DNA of 64,000 bases from Campylorhamphus procurvoides (taxonomy: Eukaryota; Chordata; Aves; Passeriformes; Dendrocolaptidae), in assembly GCA_013396655.1 (NCBI GenBank), contig WBMV01006439.1:930001-994000 (forward strand), read 5' to 3'. A program made the position numbers and the translations under genes. The notes beneath the pieces were generated by a model. The model was not told where the DNA came from. It saw only the letters and a program-made list of their open reading frames with translations, and ran no database searches. Positions 61,647-64,000 of this stretch are shown here, one piece after another (the stretch's first letter is position 1; each line of letters opens with the position of its first letter).

Positions 61647-64000
61647 TTCCTTTGAATGAAGAAGTCCCTTAGGAGTACAATGGGAGTATTTCCGTCCACT
61701 GTGCTTTTCAATCATCCAAGAACCAAAGGGTTTATAACATAAGATGACTCCCTAGCCTTACTTGATGAATGGTTATAATTTTCCATTGGACTTCTTGAAT
61801 AATCTAGCTTGCCGTGATGAGGAAGCTCTCTAACTCTTAATTGGAACTATAATTTTAAAACATTAGACTCCACTGTGGAAGGGTAACATACTGATCGTGA
61901 ATCCTTGACATCTGAGCACTCTTGAGAAAAAAAAAAGTTATTTATTTATGGAGAAGAGCATTCTGAGTGAACTTAGTCATTTTAATGCTGAGCACAAAAA
62001 TCTAATTGGGGTTCAAAAGAAGACATACAACAGGACAAAGCAGAATGCAGGAGTGTGAAGTACAACAGATCTGCAATGTAAAAACATTATCAAAGGTAGA
62101 AAATGCTAAAAAAGTCAAGAGATATTGATACATTAATAACATGGGAGTAAGTTTGCAAGACTCTAAAACCAAAATAAAGAAATTTCTATTCTCTTTTTAT
62201 CCCAAAAATAGAAATTTGGATGAGAAAGACTTAAATTAAAGAGATCATTCTGACCTCTCATGATGAAAAACTGTTTATGAATAAAACACTGCAAAACTGT
62301 ATCATCAGCAGAACAAAATTATGTGAAAAAAACCCATTATTATTCCTAATTGAAACTTGTTGTGAAGATTACAGTGGGACATACAGTTGTAACTCAGTGA
62401 CAATAATCAGAGTAATGTCTGACAGAGAAAAAGAACAATGACAATATTTTGTAAGTTGAGAAATAAAGATGAGGGCTATGGTGATGTGCAAATGTGTAAT
62501 CAAGATAACCTTGTGAGGGAAGTAGGGTACAGCTAGGTCACTGGACTACCTTATGGAAAATCTGAGGCTTTTTGCTGGAGCAAGACAGGCTAAATCTTCT
62601 GTGCCCTGACAGTTGCTGAAGTCCATGGTCAGCGTCCTGTGACTGCGAAAAATGCAGGACAAACAACAAAATTTCTCAGTGCTTCAGTTCCTACCTCTAC
62701 AGTAAAAAAATGCTGTTTACCTTTTCTGAAAGATGCAAGTGCACCTGTGACAGTGTGTGTCTTTGGTATACATGCTCATGTTTGTTGCTGGTTAGACCGG
62801 CAAACAGGAATACAGCAGTCACATCCCTAAACCTGGTCAGAGGTCCCCAGTTCCCATAGCAGTGGACCGGACTCCAGCAGCCAGGCAGACCGTTCTGGGC
62901 CAGAGCAGCTGGAGATGTTTCCTATGAAATGTAAAACCTTGTGTATATTAAATAGGAAATCCTGAGCTCACTAAAGTCAGTGACAAAAAACAAACCAGAT
63001 TTGAGTGGATGTGGGTCATTTTTTTAACCAAGTAGTAGGACAGTGGTCTTTTTTGACTACTAGCCAGCTGATAAACTGTTTATTGATTCCTAAAGGAAAT
63101 GATAGCTTCAGTTTGGTAAGTACTGAATGTCCCAAGATTCTGGCAAGCCAGTCACACTTGGCAGATTTTCAATCTTACCAAATTAAGGAAACATTAACCC
63201 TTCTTTTTCCCAAGTACTAACTAGATTTTTAGAAGACGTAAGGTGTTATTATAAATTATGAGTCATTATCTAGCATGTTCAAAATACTGTTGCAACTGGA
63301 GCTATGTGGTTGGACTGCCAAATATGCATTCAGTTACCATTTGAGGACAGTGAGAATATCCTTAGTTTCCTACGTGTCAATAAACTCATGGCCAACTCAA
63401 CAAATAAGCACCAAATGGATTTTGTGGGATGGTTCTATTTCCATTAGATTCCATCTTCCAATATTAGGGATGTCTGATTTCTTTATTTTTAATTCCAACA
63501 AATGACAGCTGCTATGAAATGTAGACTTGTGTGAGTGCTGCATTTTAAATGGAAAATTAACTTCAGACGAAACCCTAACAGCAGTTTTCAGCTTTTACGT
63601 GACGTTCAAAGCTGCATTCCAGTAAGGATCATTTTACCTGCACTGCTGTAACTGGGACTAAAGCTGTTATTCAGGTTTCCTGAAAGTGACAGTACAAAGA
63701 ATTTTAAATAATAACTTGACCCTTTATCTTCAGTAAATTTACTAGGGTGCAATTGGATTAACCTAGAAAAACCCAAGCATTATTCCTATCTATTGAAAAG
63801 ATGCAGGATTAAAAAAAAGACTAATAATTCTCAGAATGTATCTATGCAATTTCTGCTGCAACCTCTAAAACATGATAAATGAATATTTAAGGAAAGAAAA
63901 GCATTGAAAATCTACATGGAAAAAACATTAAAATGATGATCTTTAACATGGTTTTGCATAAAAAATATAGTTATATTACACAGTGAAAAGGTACTTCCAT
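61647..64000. other. Unannotated AT-rich sequence
   Basis: No gene or element recognised to the window end. A mildly GC-richer stretch at 62540-62930 was read on both strands without identification. Confidence 0.6.

Noticed and set aside
1..64000. CRISPR arrays, bacterial-type operons or a new multi-gene defence system
   Set aside because: No regularly spaced direct repeats and no clustered genes. The sequence is vertebrate repeat-rich DNA.

Overview
The window looks like vertebrate, and specifically bird, nuclear DNA. It is AT-rich, with no operons and no long single-copy open reading frames. Its recognisable content is typical of birds: CR1 LINE fragments, endogenous-retrovirus LTRs without internal genes, microsatellites and assembly gaps (a 942-bp N run plus single Ns). 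A short element at 19310-19449 joins an Ile-tRNA-derived head to a CR1 3' tail. That is the architecture I know from the zebra finch element TguSINE1, so a songbird is the best guess. I find no intact protein-coding gene, rRNA or functional tRNA gene. The window is probably intergenic or inside a very large intron.

Layout. 1-13 kb: AT-rich sequence with one CR1 fragment (5183-5985, minus, internally deleted). 13-20 kb: a solo LTR with a perfect 6-bp target duplication (13033-13403), a CR1 3' end (14424-15192), two perfect hairpins (16275-16390), two LTRs 12 bp apart (18300-18547 and 18560-19192) and the SINE. 20-33 kb: mostly unannotatable, with one 698-bp solo LTR with a 5-bp duplication (25792-26489). 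33.1-34.3 kb: a pentanucleotide array containing the gap. 36.9-39 kb: the 3' half of a CR1 (minus). 43-47.5 kb: three different LTRs, all minus. 52.2-54.9 kb: the 5' half of a CR1 (plus). 57.4-57.7 kb: another LTR. The rest, to 64 kb, is AT-rich with a purine tract.

The most interesting structure is the pair of CR1 halves. The 3' half at 36951-38973 and the 5' half at about 52200-54935 are in opposite orientation. They overlap by 187 bp with no indels, differ there by only 5 transitions, and share an in-frame stop codon. This is what a single old CR1 would look like if an inversion of about 16 kb with staggered breaks had cut through it. I found no sign of a new multi-gene system. The remaining observations are LTR structure, candidate cryptic exons and non-B-DNA motifs, most of them low confidence.
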